A DNA stretch of 64,000 bases from Nostoc edaphicum CCNP1411 (GTDB taxonomy: Bacteria > Cyanobacteriota > Cyanobacteriia > Cyanobacteriales > Nostocaceae), in the NCBI RefSeq assembly GCF_014023275.1, contig NZ_CP054698.1, positions 2,542,001 to 2,606,000 on the forward strand, in the 5' to 3' direction. Of this stretch, positions 63,291 through 64,000 are shown one piece after another. Position numbers and translations under genes: made by a program. The notes beneath the pieces are model-generated. The model was given only the letters and a program-made list of their open reading frames with translations. It did not search any database and had not been told where the DNA came from. Numbering within the stretch: the stretch's first letter is position 1; each line of letters begins with the position of its first letter.

Positions 63291-63812
63291 TTAAGCAACA
63301 GCAGCAGCAGCACGATCAAAATAGCTAGCTATTTCAGATGCCAAAGCACTGCAATCGCCTCTGGTGATGTTGTTTGTGTCGTTAACAATTGCCAAAGAAG
63401 CTGCTTTCAGCTTTTGAATACCAACAGCAACTGAAGCTCCTGGGGTTCCCAATGCTAAGTAGGTTTCACGCAAGCCATTGAGGGCGCGGTCATCTAGCAC
63501 GCTGGAATCGCCAGCAAAGATAGCGTAGGTGATATAGCGAAGAATGATGTCCAAGTCTCTGATACAAGCAGCTGCACGACGGCTGGTGTAAGCATTACCA
63601 CCGGGAGTGATCAATTGGGGTTGTTCTGCCCACAAATCACGAGCCGCAGCAGCAACAAGAGCTGATGCATTGCTGGTAATACGGTTAACAGCATCTGCAC
63701 GCTTGTTACCATCTTTGACTAGTTCGCTCAATGCATCCAATTGTGCATCGGAGAGATATTCCCCACGTGTATCAGCTTGGGAAACTACTTTTGCAAATGC
63801 ATCTAAAACCAT
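63291..63812 (-). CDS. cpcB: C-phycocyanin beta subunit (sulfur-depleted)
   Basis: The 173-residue beta subunit starts [19 protein letters not shown]. Both chromophore Cys are present: Cys82 in [13 protein letters not shown] and Cys153 in [11 protein letters not shown]. The methylated-Asn site is kept (PGGNAYT). The usual non-chromophore Cys109 is Ala here ([12 protein letters not shown]). The only Met is the initiator. It is the first gene of the operon, preceded by AGGAGA. These features together indicate a phycocyanin for sulfur-poor conditions. Confidence 0.97.
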   Translation of the reverse strand: MVLDAFAKVVSQADTRGEYLSDAQLDALSELVKDGNKRADAVNRITSNASALVAAAARDLWAEQPQLITPGGNAYTSRRAAACIRDLDIILRYITYAIFAGDSSVLDDRALNGLRETYLALGTPGASVAVGIQKLKAASLAIVNDTNNITRGDCSALASEIASYFDRAAAAVA

Positions 63813-64000
63813 TGCGTTAAATCTCCTAATTTGCTCGGTTAAGAATAATTGGACTCAAAACTGAATGGTTCAGTTTATTTTTCGATGTCAGCACTGCCTG
63901 ACGAGTTACGAAAGGTCTAAAACAGACATCCAACGGAATAAGTTTACGATCTCCAGGCTTTCAGATTAAAACTTTTGTTAGAAAACTTCAAACTTCTGCG
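63813..64000 (-). promoter_or_regulatory. Upstream region of the phycocyanin operon (partial)
   Basis: The last 188 bases hold the cpcB leader and perhaps its promoter. The ribosome site AGGAGA lies 8 bases before the cpcB ATG. I see no operator that I can name, and the region may continue beyond the window. Confidence 0.5.

Noticed and set aside
63291..63812. Phycoerythrocyanin beta (PecB) as the identity of the first operon gene
   Set aside because: PecB-type segments are absent and the downstream genes are cpcA, CpcC-type linkers, cpcD and cpcEF; no pecE/pecF genes follow.

Overview
The window reads as a filamentous, heterocyst-type cyanobacterial chromosome (Nostoc/Anabaena/Calothrix kind). 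The grounds are a complete phycocyanin rod operon, cyanobacterial rpoZ and DUF1818 genes, many GCGATCGC (HIP1-type) palindromes, and heptanucleotide tandem repeats in the spacers. No rRNA or CRISPR array is present. One tRNA gene, tRNA-Pro(GGG), is seen.

Layout. 1-13.6 kb: a partial CorA transporter, a CIRCE-controlled GroEL without GroES, a WecA/TagO-type sugar-phosphate transferase, FabG, a y-type thioredoxin, a coiled-coil/GUN4 gene pair, UppS with a diiron protein, a PIN toxin-antitoxin pair and a Tat-exported PhoX-like protein. 13.8-20.1 kb: an accessory zone with a LecA-fold protein, a second PIN toxin gene split by a stack of TA-targeting mini-elements, an NB-ARC/TPR STAND protein and a PaO-like Rieske oxygenase. 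20.8-31.2 kb: an operon-like block belonging to an extracellular contractile injection system (eCIS), with a DUF4255 protein, an AAA+ ATPase, three modular proteins sharing one N-terminal leader, and a HEAT-repeat membrane protein. It ends at an IS630 element and its deleted derivative. 33-50 kb: a Ser/Thr kinase with DNA-level repeats, glycogen debranching enzyme, two peroxiredoxin-type proteins, a GST gene interrupted by a TnpB element, DnaJ, a P-loop kinase, GlgC, a subtilase with a free-standing prodomain-like protein, an alpha-amylase and a FAS1 protein. 50.5-58.5 kb: rpoZ, DUF1818, tRNA-Pro, PutA, HD and NERD proteins. 58.6-64 kb (minus strand): cpcB-cpcA-linker-cpcC-cpcD-cpcE-cpcF.

Main result. 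The phycocyanin subunits and both large rod linkers have almost no sulfur amino acids. Beyond initiator Met, the four proteins (895 residues) hold only three Cys, and all three are chromophore ligands. The lyase genes cpcE/F in the same operon keep ordinary Cys and Met. This is the hallmark of the sulfur-sparing phycocyanin known from the Calothrix PCC 7601 cpc3 operon, here joined to its own lyase genes.

Other points worth follow-up: a shared leader on three putative eCIS cargo or scaffold proteins; two genes (PIN toxin, GST) whose uninterrupted reading frames can be reconstructed exactly or nearly so; a stand-alone subtilase prodomain homologue; and tandem repeats that have become coding sequence in the debranching enzyme and in a kinase.
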